This document shows positions 52,388 to 64,000 of a DNA stretch of 64,000 bases, piece after piece. The stretch is from Anastrepha obliqua (Eukaryota; Arthropoda; Insecta; Diptera; Tephritidae): the NCBI RefSeq assembly GCF_027943255.1, contig NC_072895.1:80912001-80976000 (forward strand), written 5' to 3'. A program made the translations under genes and the position numbers. The first letter of the stretch is position 1. Every line of letters begins with the position of its first letter. The notes beneath the pieces are model-generated. The model was not told where the DNA came from. It saw nothing but the letters and a program-made list of their open reading frames with translations, and ran no database searches.

Positions 52388-53100
52388 ATGCCAGGAGATA
52401 CTAAGCTGTCTATCGAGAAGCGTACTAGTATTTCAGCTTATAGTGAATCGAGAATCCCAGTTCGCAAAATAGCGCTAAAAGTAAATCGAAATAAAAATAC
52501 CATTCCCAACTTTTTGAAAAATCCTGATGGATATGGAAAAATTAAAAGTACCAGAATCCTAAGACTCACGACAGGTGTGAGAGAGAGAGAGACGGTTGAC
52601 TGTCAATAAAAACATTAGCCTCTCAAAGTTACGAAGAGAAGAACACAGCAAATTTTGAGTGAAGATGCGAATTTAAAATATAGACAAATTAAACGGGACA
52701 AATCAGCTAAACTCGAATTCGCCGATAAGCATAAGTTCCCGCGTCACTCCCGAATCGTCCACGATGGCTCTCTTATGGCCTGGGGTACTTTCTGCTACGT
52801 GGTCTTGGGTAATCTTTTATTGAATTCTTTTATTCGACTTTCTCGGTGAGTGGTGTTGGACTATCAACAGGACAATGCTCCAATCCACAGCTCTAAGCGT
52901 AAAGGAGTTTTGCGTATCGAAAAGTATATATTATTGTGCTGAAGTGGCCCGCAGTTAGTCCAGATCAATATCCAATTGAGAACCGCTGGAGCTTTCTTAG
53001 CTAGCAATTTTATAAAGACGCCAGTTTAATAGCCTATTGCACCTTAAAAAAGCTTTTCAAGAGGAATAGCTGAAAATCGGTGTCCTTCGGTCACTCGTAA
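52388..53100 (+). pseudogene. Tc3-like transposase remnant
   Basis: Begins MPGDTKLSIEKRTSISAYSE (52388), then SRIPVRKIALKVNRNKNTIP and NFLKNPDGYGK, the Tc3-type helix-turn-helix region. A second open part, 52655-52849, gives DANLKYRQIKRDKSAKLEFA and SRIVHDGSLMAWGTF. After a stop, DYQQDNAPIHSSKR (second Asp) and PAVSPDQYPIENRWSF (third motif, D present) follow. Most of the linker and the first catalytic Asp region are deleted, with several frameshifts. TIRs were not identified. Confidence 0.8.
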
Positions 53101-53559
53101 ATTCAATGCCACGACGACTAGTATCAGTTATATTACAATAAATAACAGAGGGCATGGAAGCTATAAGACATACAAAATAAGTACTGTTTTACATTATTTC
53201 CTTAAGATTTAATTTAATGTTAGTTTTGTCCCGTATATCTATTGCCTTCTACGCCCTTGGAAATTATTAAATTTTGACAATAAAATATTTAAATAAATTC
53301 TTTAACATGTTTTAGTCTTACGCTTGTTTTCTTCCCTTATGCCGAAAGGTAAAATGACTTAACCTCTAATTGTTTTGCTACAAAAAAAAAATTATTTTGT
53401 TCAGCTTTTTCAATGAATGTACTTAGATTTTCCATTAATTCTGTGACAAATTTCAGAATACGCACGCCAAGAACAAATCCGCAGAAAAAAGGTACGTTAT
53501 TTATACTTTTGTTCTACTCATAAATTTTACTCAGTTTAGTGGCAAATTTCACTTGTTAA

Positions 53560-53930
53560 CAATGAAGTGGAGAGCTAAGAAAAATCGCATTCCAGTGATT
53601 GTATTACCTAAGTGTGGAAAAGGTTTAAGTGAAATTTACAAATTGTTTTGTGCAAACGTCTGAAGTGACAGACAGAAAAAAGAGTGGTCGCCCTCACGAG
53701 GTTCGAACCAGTGTAGCCATAAAAGCCGTTCGAGAAAGAATTCACAAAAATCCCCTTAGAAAGCAGAAAATCATGTCTAAGGAAATAAATGTCGACCAGA
53801 TCCATGTCAAGACTAATTAGGAATGATCTCCACATGAAAGCCTTGCGCCGCTCAACTGGGCGTCACTCAAGAATATGGGAGCACGATGAGAAGTTGCGGG
53901 AGCTAATCTGTAAACAACTTTTATCTGATT
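53560..53930 (+). pseudogene. Tc1/mariner-like transposase, N-terminal fragment
   Basis: The frame at 53629-53820 contains TDRKKSGRPHEVRTSVAIKA, VRERIHKNPLRKQKIMSKEI and NVDQIHV. It continues after a stop as TRLIRNDLHMKALRRSTGRH. This is the paired helix-turn-helix and GRP linker of a different lineage from its neighbours. No catalytic domain follows. Confidence 0.72.
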
Positions 53931-54539
53931 TTGTTATTAACTACAGATAGGAATGCACCGAAATAAAAATTAAAAATTATGGAACGAGTTTCAGTTTACA
54001 AAACTTAAGAGCTGTATAGTATTATGCCATTTTCAGGATAACCACTTGATTTATTTTGAATAGTTTTTAAGGCATTGTTAGCTCAAGATGACACTTCTTC
54101 GACGACGACAAAAAAAAGGTTAATTTTCTTATTTACATATGTATAAGCATCTATAAGTTAAAAAATGTAAGCCAAAATTAAAATATCATTAATAAATATA
54201 AAAAAAGCATTGAATTAAACGGATAAAAATACCAAAATTTGTTTTACAGCGGAAGAACTGCGCATAAAATGAAAATAAGCGTCGTCGAATCAACGAAGAT
54301 GAACCTTAGCGTATACAAAATAAGAAGTGCCATCTGGGGTAAAAAAAAAACAATAAGAAATTTGCACATTCACAACTTGACACTTACGAAATATTCCATA
54401 GTTATATTAGATGCTCTAAAAGTTCTAACCATTTTTCGCTCTATGAATTAGTGAGCCAAATCTAACCATCGATGTGATCGGGTCATATGACGATTTAAAA
54501 GTGATATTAAGCGTCGAAACATATTTTGAGAGTTGTGCG

Positions 54540-55205
54540 TTTAATGAAGCGGGTAGTGTGTTACAGCGGTCCAAAATGGAAGTATAACAGACAAAATTCA
54601 ATACATTCTTCAGTGCCATTACGACCAGGGTGGAAACTAGGAACAGACGGCCAAAAAATGAGTGCTGTTCATGGATCCTCTACAGTATCGAGTTTGATAG
54701 CAAAGTGGTGATGATTTTGAGTTGGAAGAGTAGACACAACCTGTTAGGCCAATCGTTGAAAATGTCGGATCGGAATATGAACACTTCTATTATACAGAAA
54801 CTGCAGATGACTAGAAATCTGTTGCATAAGGCTGATCTCAGGCAGAAAATCGATATATAGGAGCCACACGAACTGTTACAAAAGAACCTTTTGGATCGAA
54901 TAGACGCCTACAATTCCTTGCTGAAACGTAATCAAGTTGAACCTTTTTTGTAGCGGATGGTCGCTGACGATAAAAATGGCTCACTTATAAGAGTAACAGC
55001 CGAAAAATATCGAGGTAAAATTGCGATGAACTAGACCAAACGATCGCCAAAACCGAAAAACGGACAATACGGGTTTGTTAATTATGTGATTGATGAGAAT
55101 GGAAGGGAATCATCCGCTATCAGCGCTGTCATCGGGGCTAACAATCCATTTGGATCGTAACTATCAACAACTAACTGGATTGAAACAGGCGATCGATACT
55201 TATTA
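54540..55205 (+). pseudogene. Degenerate mariner transposase
   Basis: Pieces in several frames: HKADLRQKIDI, EPHELLQKNLLDRIDAYNSL, LKRNQVEPFL, a stop, RMVADDKNGSLI (first catalytic block degraded), then CDWDEWKGIIRYQ-like and HLDRNYQQLTGLKQAIDT at about 55200. A mauritiana-like subfamily is possible, from memory. No TIR was identified and the 3' third is absent. Confidence 0.72.
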
Positions 55206-55359
55206 CATAACACAAATTTTTCCCCCTACAAACTATGCTTTCACAGTCATTCGAAGAGTAAAGAAATCTGAAAGAATTCTTAAAGAAAATATTAATGCCC
55301 TTTCCAATGTTTTGCCGAATTTTATAAGATGCCTTACTTTTTTTCTGACTCACTAAGAA

Positions 55360-56064
55360 AATGACCTCACAGTCGCTCTTTACTCCTGCGGAAGGCTCAT
55401 TGGGAAAAATTCTGTTTGAAACCCAGAATGATAAACTGTACGGTACTGCAATATGGTGGAATGCCCTAGAGAAGGGCTTGAACATTAAAGGAGTTGACAG
55501 GGTCCAAAGAATTGCATCTGTTCTTATAACCAGTGCAATGTCAACCACACCATCGAAAGTACTATATGTGATATTAAACTTCTTTCCGGTAAACCTGCAG
55601 GCAAAGTACATTGCGCGCAGTGCAGCAATAAGGCTGAGCACTTTAAGTAAGTGGTCAAACACAGATTACGGCCACGGTCAAATCCTGGATGGCACGTTGG
55701 GGCTTCCCAGACAGGTGGACTGCCGCCTATACTTGCCACTACAACGTTCGTGACCCTCCTACCCTCGAAGGAAGAGTGGGAACGTGACATGGTAAGACAG
55801 GGCGAGTCCATCCATGTATACACAAATAGCTCAAAGCTCGATGGCAGGGTGGGCGGAGGTGTATATTCCGAGCATCTGGAGATCTCCTTCAGTTTTCGGC
55901 TTCCCAACTACTGTAGTGTCTTTCAGGCTGAACTTATGGCAATAATGAAAGCCGTGACACTAGTACAGTGTGGTGCGATATTGGAGATGATATTTACATT
56001 TTCAATGATAGCCAGGAGGCGATAAAATCCCTCACAAAGCATCACAACCTAACTTAACCTAAGA
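55360..56064 (+). mobile_element. RNase-H-bearing LINE, C-terminal part
   Basis: First frame (55361-55690): LYGTAIWWNALEKGLNIKGV, DRVQRIASVLITSAMSTTPS and FPVNLQAKYIARSAAIRLST, the RT thumb and connection. Second frame (about 55775-56000): VRQGESIHVYTNSSKLDGRV, EISFSFRLPNYCSVFQAELM, the RNase H start, where the first catalytic Asp in TDGSK is Asn (TNSSK). It ends near CACAACCTAACTTAACCTAA (56042-56061), a tail often seen in such elements. Possibly the same group as the element at 30.1-31.6 kb. Confidence 0.8.
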
Positions 56065-58459
56065 AAATGACAATTTTTTACAGTTTCCGTTGCCATTCAA
56101 GAATAGTATGGAAAAATGCATATCTGTTTGATCTAAAGACTTTCTTTGGAGTTGGCTGGCTCTTCTCCTCAGTTCTCGTGGACAAATTTGAAGGGCAGTA
56201 TTTTCGTTAAGAATTGTATAGAATAACTATGTAGAATACAATAGCCACTCAAGATTTTTTTTGTTCTGCAGTCACAAATGCTAAGCTGTACAAGATATTC
56301 TTTAACATATTGGCCTTTGCATGTACCTCAAATTTTATATTATTTGTCACAATCTGGAGGAAGACGACAAAAGGTGCAGTAAAAAGACGAACTGAGTGTG
56401 TATTTTTTCCAAAATATTTTTAGCCATTTAAGTTTATTACATCCGGAAAATACTTTTTTTAGCCATTTAAGTTTATTAATATACATCCGGAAAATACTTT
56501 TCTTTTTTTTTTTTTTGTTACTGTTGGATATGCAAACGGTATGAATTAGATATTCGTAAGCAAATCTTTCAGAAAGTTGACAAAATATTCTTAAAGAAAT
56601 CTTTTATATTAGCATTTAAAGAAATCTTCAGCAGAAATTTCTTCACGAGCTCGTGTCACCCGACTTTCTCTCGAAATTTGTAAATAAGCCGTTTCAGTAT
56701 TCGAAATGAATTTTTATTACTCTTACTTATTTTGTTGAAATTGTTTAACCATTTAAACAATTTATTGCAGTTAAACAGTTTTTTTCTATGCTTTTTCCAA
56801 CAAAGAAAAGTATTTTCTTCATTTTAAGCAAAATTTATATCCATGTATGATCATATAAAACAGGGTTCTGGTTATAAGATTAAATTTTATCATATCATAC
56901 CATATCTTCTTAAACAATATTCTATGTAACTGAGATTAAGAAATAAATAAATGTCATAGTAAAATTATTCTGTTGCCCTATTAAACAAATATTAAATTAA
57001 TTCACACAAACATTTTACATACGTTCGAGCGACACAAGTTTAACACAACGAATACTGCCTGCCTCTCCTAATTAAAGTACGTTGTATTTTGGAGGAGGAT
57101 GAAGCTATTTTTGATATTTCTTTTATTTTTCAGAATATTTAGTGAAAAAAGTAAGTTAAAGTTTACATATACTTTGTTTTTGCTTTGCTATTCTGGTTGT
57201 CAAATCAGTAAAGTGAAAGTCAAAATATATGTAAAGTGAATGAGAGAAGAAGAAATCAGCTTACCTAATAACAGAGATGCTTATTAAATTGCCAAGAATG
57301 ATAGAAACAAGATTGCGCCCTTCAGAGAGTGGTTGACGTCGCATTAGCTGAGTTGTGCAGTGTTGCCAACCATTTGCTCTTCGCAATAAACTTTTAAACC
57401 CAAATGCGAAAATTTTTAATTTTGGTTTTTGTTTCTTTTTTTTATTTAAAGCTACCGAAACTGTAACTTAAAAAACAAAACTGTATTATTAACGAAAGAA
57501 TGTTAAAAACGGTCACTCTGAGAAGATTTTAGTGTTAATGAAAATTCGTTGATTATTATAACATTTGATATTTTGAAAGGGGAAATTAAATTTTTTGTTC
57601 CTTTTAACCTATTGCTTCCGCTCCTCAATCCTTAATGGGACATAGCATCAAGAGGTGTATTCATAGGGTAGAAGGTAGGACACAGGGTATCAAGAGTACC
57701 TGACATGAAATATAGCAAAAAAGTTGTGCTCTTAACAAAAATCTCATAAATTAAATTGTACATAACCATAACACATTTATTTAAAAAAACGCACATTTTA
57801 AAGAGAATTTGTGTAAAAATTTGGTATTTTATATTGTTTAAATGGGCATTTTAGTGCGGTTTTATTTCCAAAGCTGGGCAACACTGCAGTGGCGAGAGAG
57901 AAATTTGACTGCTGTAAGGAGAAGAACACCAACAATAACAACAATCGCGGGCAATGCGTCCAGATGTTTAAAAAAGGAAACCTAAATAAAACTGGGTAAA
58001 TTATTGAACTAATTTTTAAAATATGTATATTTTACAAAATTATAAACATTACATTTTAATTAGAGCAGGCTAGAAAAATGTCATGAAGAAAGAACGAAAA
58101 CTTCGAGACAAAATAACAAACAAATGCCAAATCAAATACTGGTGCTAAACGACGTCACTCATTGTCAAATTCGCTGAAAGCAAAGTAACGGTACAAAGAT
58201 AAGCGCCATCTCATTATTCTTTCCGTCAAGTGACATTGCTAATCATGACACAAATGGGTTTCTGAATAGGAAATATTTGCGCATAAACATTTGAACATAT
58301 CGCTCTCCTCACTCTCCTCAAAGGCGACTACTATTTTCGTGAGAAATTTGTGTTGCCAATAAGGAAGTTGAGGTTCGAAATTGAAAAATTTCCGGACGAA
58401 ACGCAAAGTTGAATATGTCATGATTCAATAATAAAAGGTTGTGTAAAGTTTGACAATTA
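56065..58459. other. No gene; local 40-bp tandem duplication
   Basis: At 56422-56503 the word AGCCATTTAAGTTTATTA with ATCCGGAAAATACTTTT occurs twice head to tail (about 39 and 43 bp). Otherwise AT-rich with no supported gene. Around 57880-57960 the GCAACACTGCAGTGGCGAGA stretch is GC-richer but uncharacterised. Confidence 0.5.
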
Positions 58460-59635
58460 TAAGGAGCGCAACTAAGTTCCCGCTGTTTGTAAATAGATGC
58501 CGCCAGCAGTGTGTGCTAGTCGACTCTAACATAACCTAAACGTCATAAACCAAGCTTAGACATATAGTAAACAAACTGTTTCGACCCATTAGTGATTTCG
58601 TTTTGGTATCATATACTTTTGGTTTTGTGAAAATGTCGAATTTTGTGCCGAATAATCGTCATTTGCGGGAAGTGTTGATTTTCCTCTTTCGTTCGAAAAA
58701 AAAACGGCGACTGAAGCGCATCGAGAGCTACAAAAAGTTTATGGAGATGCCGAGATTGGTTCCGTCGCTTCAAAGACGGTGATTTTAATGTTGACGACCG
58801 TCCGCGTCAAGTATGGCCAAAAACCTTCGAAGACGCTGAATTGGAGGCATTGCTGTATGAGGATCCATGTCAAACGCAAGAAAAGCTTCAGTATTAGGAG
58901 TTACCCCCCGCCAATCCATTTAAAAGCGATTGCATGTTTTGGGAATGATTCAGAAACAGGGGACTTGGGTTCCTTATGAGTTAAAACCAAAGGATGTTGG
59001 ACATCGTTTTTTCGCCTGTGAACAACTGCTCTAGCGGCAAAACAGGAAAGGTTTTCTTCACCGCATCGTGACTAGTGATGATAAGAAAAGTCAGGGACTG
59101 CCTGGGCGATGGTTATGCTATGTATTTAGTGGGACCAAGTTGGTTTTATTTCTTATGAACTATTAAAACCAAGCGAAACCATCACTCGGTATCGGTATCG
59201 ACTTCAATTGATGCGATTGAGCCGAAAACTGCGCGAGAAGCGGTCGCAATACGCGGAGAGGCATGAACAAGTGATTCTACAACATGACAACGCTCGGTAT
59301 CACGTTGCCAAGCCCATTAAAACCTACCTGGAAACACTCAAATGGCAAATCCTACCAAACCCGCCATGTTCTCCAGATATTGCACCGTCCGATTATCACC
59401 TTTTCCGATCGATGGCACATGGTCTAGCTATGAAGACATCAAAAAATGGCTTGATCCGTGGATAGCCTCAAAAGATGTACAGCTTTATCGCGACGGTATA
59501 TGAGATCTACCAGAAAGATGGGAAAAAGTAGTAGCCAGCGATGGGCAATACTTTCAATGATTCACTTGTATCCATTTTTTCAGAATAAAGTTGTATTTTC
59601 ATCAAAAAAACATCGAGAACTTAGTTGCGCACTTA
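58460..59635 (+). mobile_element. Mariner element with both TIRs, decayed transposase
   Basis: Element 58462-59633 (1172 bp) with TA at each side. Ends AGGAGCGCAACTAAGTTCCC and GAGAACTTAGTTGCGCACT are inverted repeats. The transposase starts MSNFVPNN at 58633, then THRELQKVYGDAEIG-type sequence in shifting frames. It continues LHRIVTSDDKKS (first block damaged), WWDQVGFISYELLKPSET-like, then 59208-59465 with VILQHDNARYHVAKPIKTYL and PCSPDIAPSDYHLFRSMAHG (second and third Asp present). The C-terminal RWEKVVASDGQYF-type end is near 59530. This is the fullest copy of the family that is deleted at 44458. Confidence 0.9.
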
Positions 59636-61330
59636 ATACTTAAACCATTGATGCAATTTAGAAGTTAGGGGAAAAGAGGCATAAGTTTATCCCTTTTCGA
59701 AGAAGGTAGTAAAAGATTGAAAAAAGGTCGACGTTGGATGCTGTCTATTGGGACGCTTCGTCATCTATGACCACAGCGTCCGGAGCGTTGGGAGAAGTGT
59801 ATATTTCTAAAATATTTTGATGTTTTTTGTGTCTCCATTTTTAACACGGGTACTTATTGAGCCCCCCTCGTATGTTCTTTTAGTGCTGCCCTTGCTCGAC
59901 AATAACAAAAAAAATGTTTCTCAAATTTGCTATGATTTTTTTCAGGTTTTAGATAGATAAATATCATTAATCCAAAATTCGTAGTTTGACAAGCTATTTT
60001 GATAACCAAAATCATACATATATGGAGTATAACTTAACTTAGTATTTTCAACTTAATTGTTAGATTTTAACAATGCTTGCCTATGGTTATTGCCCAATAA
60101 GTTGTTTTGGTTGGGGCTTCCAACTATTTAATCTGCCCCTCAGAAAGTATTTGACAGACCGTGAATTAGAATTTATTCAGTTTCACAAGACGTTACAAAA
60201 AGGATTTACTCTGTTTGCATAGAAGCGTCACCAAAAGATGGGCTGCCTCGGACTCATTCCAGGAATGCAAAATTGCGATAGGCATGGCCAACTCCGCCCT
60301 CTTCAGATCTGGTCTGATCTCGAAATCGGTTGCCGAAAAGTGTTGTACACAAACTTTTCCGCCTGGTTTCAATGGAGTGCCGCACGATTTTATCCACTAT
60401 TTTCTTTCCCTTTTGTCTTTTGAGATATGAACAAACTTACCGCCTTCTTTTGCCACCGTTTTGTGACACAACAAAAAAAGAATTACCTGCTAAATTTCTT
60501 AGTAAAAGTAGTAATTTTTATGCTTTTGAGAACATTTTCTTTAGAATTTGCTCTGAAATAAACTGTAGATTTTCCGGATTTGTTAAGCAGCTCAAGTTGG
60601 CTGTCACAGGATGAAAATTACACATCTTACATCACCTTCAATTTTTGCTTCACGGTCATCAGTCTGCTAACATGCAAAATTCTACCTCATATTTGCCACT
60701 GTAATTGAAAAACATTTCATATACTTTGTTGTGCTGACATACACGAAATGTGTTGATCGCAAGCGGTTATTCAAAAGAGTCCTTTTACGAGTTGTGCTTT
60801 TTCGAGCTTATTGTTGGAGTGAAACTTCTTAGGCGTCGATAGACGAGCGAGAATGGAGAGTAAAATTTCAAGGTCATGCAACGTTTTGACTATTTTCGTT
60901 CCGCGAGAGAGAAAAAAGATATAACGTAGAGGAAAAGGAGAGGGAGGGCTATACCTTATATATATCTCAGATACACTTTAGGTTATTTTTCTTGAGTTTT
61001 TCCTTGTGTGCTAATTTCTTGTGAGAAATTACACTGCCTACTTTTTGGCGGTTGTTCGTTGGTGCAAACTTTTAGGAAATATATTTTGGCGTTGTATTTC
61101 CTTGGTGCCAACTGTTTGGCGTGTTTTTGGTCCCAATTTTTTTGGCGTTTTTTTTTGGTGCATACTTTTTGGCACTTATTTCCGTTTCTTGGCTACATAT
61201 ATATATATTACTTCTCTCTCTCTCTCTCCCATTCTCTCTCGGATATCTGTACTACACGCACTTTTTTCAATTGCTTTTCACTAGCTTGACAAGCTTGGCT
61301 ATCAGCAAATGAATCAAAGCGAATCTATTA
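59636..61330. other. No gene; degenerate TTTTTGGCG repeats and a CT run
   Basis: At 61035-61185 the words TTTTTGGCG and TTGGTGCNAAC recur irregularly (five or six times), like an old expanded repeat. A pure CTCTCTCTCTCTCTC run lies at about 61213-61227. No coding frame is supported. The short frames over this stretch are composition artefacts. Confidence 0.55.
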
Positions 61331-61501
61331 AAGGTGGTGTTGGTAAATCAGCTTATTTTTTTTCTTTCGCTTTGTAGCTGTCAGCACAGAATAAAACAAG
61401 GCAAATCAGTTTTTTGTTTTCTACTTCGCCAATACCTGGCCGTGACAATCAAATTTACAAAACATTGTTGTTGGTCTAGCGCCACCACCTTCAATAAATG
61501 C
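61331..61501 (+). mobile_element. 171-bp MITE, copy A
   Basis: Ends AAGGTGGTG and CACCACCTT (9-bp TIR). The interior has CTGTCAGCACAGAATAAAAC, CTACTTCGCCAATACCTGGC and ATTGTTGTTGGTCTAG. Copy B (63412-63583) is the same sequence inverted, at very roughly 75 percent identity by eye. Non-coding. Confidence 0.8.
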
Positions 61502-63411
61502 GTCTTGAAATGAATAATTCAATAAGAAAGAAGAATTCAAAATAAAAATTATTAATTCATTCATGATTACTTTTTTTAATTTTGTCTGTACATTTATTGA
61601 GAATAAAATGAAACTGTAAAAAATCTAAAAAAATCCGCCATTAAGTTTTTACTACCAGAAACTCATTGACTTAGCGAACTAACCTCGTTCTTAAGCAACG
61701 TACAAAATTTCTCATTGGGTCAACAAAGACAACTGAGGACAGGAACCGTTCTCCAACCTTTAATTTTTCCCTTATTCATTGCCGATTATTTGCGGTTATG
61801 TTAGATGAAAAGTATGCAAGAAAACGTGCCAAGCAGCGACGCGAAAAGAAAAAGGCGGCAACACATGCTACGGGTTTATGCCACCGTACACAACGCAAAA
61901 AGCGAAAGGAAGCAGCAAGAGCAGCAGGCAATGGGAATATGAAATTGCAGCGAAATTGCTATCGCGTAAAATTAAAAGATACAAACTTGAAACAACAGCA
62001 CAAAAAACAAGTTGTGAGAGGCATAGGGATGTGTGTGTGTGTATACCTTATAAACCGGCATTATTGGTTAGAAGATGAAAGCAAAAAACAAGTCTTGAAC
62101 ATTTAGAATGATTGTAAGCCAACGCAGGAATGCATAAGTAGTTCCTGCAAATTAAAAGAAACATGACCTAAAGGCTAAAGGATGTAAACACAAACAACAA
62201 TGAGCCATGCCGTGGTGGCAAATAAAGCGGGAGATGCAAATGGAGTGGCAATAGCGAACAGACTCTGCTATAGATTGGAATAGTGTATGCATATACATAT
62301 GTATGTATGTGCAAAGGGTTTTTAGGATCAACAATTTCCAGGCCACTGCTGCTGCTGCACTCTAGTCACACGCAGCTCACCTTAAGGCTATGAAGTTGAC
62401 GCTATTTATGGTCATGGATGTGGCGGTTGCATCGCCACTTGCTGCTCAGACAACAGGCTTAGTGTTATCGGGAGGCAGTCTTAATTGCAACAACAATAAT
62501 GAGAGTTACAAAACGATGCATCGAATGCCTCGCATGGCTTTGGCGCACGTGAAAGCCGACGGCTGTGGAGCAGATGTTGGCTGCTAGGCAACGTAAATAG
62601 GGAAAAAGCAAGGGTCTTTGAGGCAATCAATTGAATCGATCGCAAATACGACAACAGCCGACAGAAGGTAAACACAAAGGGCAGGGAGTCGATGAAGCAC
62701 GGTTGGAGCACGCAACATAAAGTATTATGCATAGAACTTGTAAGTATGAACGCAGCTGTTGCTTGTGCGCACACGCATACAGTCTTCAGTTTGGTCTTGC
62801 CATTGCTGCATTTCGTGCAAACACAAGAGCGCTGCACAGTGGACCGTCTGGAGCAAGTGAGGTGAAGAAAATTTCTGAGAACCTGTAAGTGAAAGAAAAT
62901 ACTTTTAATGTGAGAATGAAGTAAAATAACTGCATTTGTGTGGGGTTCTATGAATTTGTACGTCCATACACCCATTTGCTTCTGCAAACGATAATTCAAT
63001 CAAAGGAGTAGGTATCTCGATGTAGATTAGTACTAATTATAAAAATACGATCAGGGAAAATAAGACTGGATAATACATAGCCACGCCCACTTTCTTTGAT
63101 TCACCTTAAATGTAAGCAAATATGAAATTTTCATAATTAATTAATCTAAACTGCCAAAATTTTGTAAAAGGAATGAACCAGAAAAAAGTAATACAATTAC
63201 TTTTTTGAAAAATAGAGTTAATCAGCTTATCCCTAAATCAACTTATTCAGATTCAAGCGAACTTGGTTCATCCAAGCATAACCACAAACTCTAAAATAAC
63301 GTCCACCTACATTATAAAACAAATACAAATTTTAATATTTCACAACTTGAATATCTTAAAAAATATAGGTGAAGTACTGCCATTAATTATAAAGATAAGG
63401 CGCATTCTTTA
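61502..63411. other. Interval between two inverted MITEs; two unassigned small frames
   Basis: 61798-62106 is a 102-codon frame, strongly basic (KYARKRAKQRREKKKAA at the start); the Kozak-like context is weak and no domain is known. 62390-62587 is a 65-codon frame with a hydrophobic start (MKLTLFMVMDVAVASPLAAQ) and a Cys-containing end. A signal peptide is conceivable, but there is no cleavage or homology support. The stretch 62350-62850 is GC-richer than elsewhere, which may mean an exon of a neighbouring gene. I do not call either a gene. Confidence 0.3.
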
Positions 63412-63583
63412 AAGGTGTTGTTACTAGACCAACAACAATATTTTTGTACGTTTGATTGTCATGGCAAGGTATTGGCGAAGTAGAAAAAAAAATTATTCGC
63501 TTTGTTTTATTCTGTGCTGACAGCTACATGGACACGGCGAAAGAAAAAACAACAAATCAGCTGATTTGCCTATACCACATTTA
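63412..63583 (-). mobile_element. 171-bp MITE, copy B
   Basis: Reverse orientation of copy A: plus strand AAGGTGTTG at the left, then GACCAACAACAATA, TTCTGTGCTGACAGCTACAT, and ends CCACATTT. TIRs are more diverged than in copy A. Confidence 0.78.
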
Positions 63584-64000
63584 ATGGATTTGCCTTGGAT
63601 AGATAGATAGAATTTTTTCTTCCGATTCGACACTAACAATGATTATAATAAAATAATAATAATAAAAAATTTGCGACAATGGCTCTGTGGTCGTCTATCG
63701 GAAAAACATCAACACTTTCCCAAATATACGTGTCGGACTATTTTTAAAATTGGACTTCTTCCTAAAAAAATTACTAAAGTTGTATATTGCCCTCAGATTA
63801 CAAGGTCTACATTTTAAATTTCTGTGTCCTTCAAGCTCTATAAGGTCACAGGCCTGTATTCCTGCCTTCAAAATCCACTTTATTTTATAATTATCAATAA
63901 TCCTATTGAATTAACTTTCACCGATATTGTGATCTAATTCTTTATATATACGTAAGCCTTTAAGACTGCTTTCCCATAATGTCTGTTTATTTTTCTTATG
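63584..64000. other. No gene recognised
   Basis: AT-rich. The frame at 63687-63890 has no known motif. Confidence 0.5.

Noticed and set aside
55171..55907. Minus-strand frames of 163 and 127 codons
   Set aside because: They lie antisense to LINE thumb and RNase H coding and show no motifs.
62481..62999. 172-codon minus-strand frame
   Set aside because: His/Cys/Leu-rich composition with no domain; overlaps another frame of similar quality and has no splice or promoter support.

Overview
This 64 kb window is AT-rich, intron-rich insect DNA with one recognisable host gene in a dense layer of decayed transposable elements. The gene is the CCHamide-1 receptor (CCHa1-R), a bombesin-receptor-like class A GPCR of insects. 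Its exon sequences closely resemble the dipteran receptor. The introns reach 10.6 kb and there are many mariner, Tc1, jockey and RTE relics. Together these suggest a higher dipteran with a large genome, most likely a tephritid fruit fly. The tephritid assignment is inference; the dipteran receptor identity is well supported.

Layout. 1-14.5 kb (upstream, or an intron of the receptor): a nearly intact mariner (1735-3008), a Helitron-like element (4705-5243), a jockey-type LINE relic with an A-rich tail (5.46-6.76 kb), two copies of a tRNA-derived SINE, a TTAA-flanked MITE (8028-8752), an inverted-repeat element split by a second mariner (9499-11272), and a decayed ORF of an unnamed arthropod family (12.64-13.4 kb). 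14.5-35.6 kb: seven CCHa1-R exons on the plus strand encode TM2 to the C-terminus, all with consistent phases and GT-AG borders. TM1 and the N-terminus are not in the window. The introns hold a 17-bp-TSD-flanked LINE, several Tc1/mariner deletion derivatives, a 2.9 kb inverted repeat around a Tigger/pogo relic, a second TTAA MITE, and RTE and RNase-H-bearing LINE fragments. 35.9-64 kb (downstream): more mariner/Tc1 lineages, a third TTAA MITE, an RTE tail with 83-bp tandem duplications, a two-variant 19/20-bp minisatellite, a Helitron-like element running into about 107 perfect copies of ATGTT, a perfect 16-bp hairpin before a LINE 3' end, and two inverted copies of a 171-bp MITE.

The most interesting gene-level observation is at the receptor C-terminus. 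After the TGA at 35552 the frame stays open for 112 codons of plausible Q/K-rich protein, and the TGA lies inside a GTGAGA splice-donor-like sequence. This suggests either stop-codon readthrough or alternative splicing of the GPCR tail. The most interesting mobile-element observations are the family of about 730-bp TTAA-flanked MITEs, the tRNA-like SINE, and internally deleted mariners that keep both ends. I found no CRISPR array, operon, rRNA or canonical tRNA gene. I did not find a wholly new multi-gene system.
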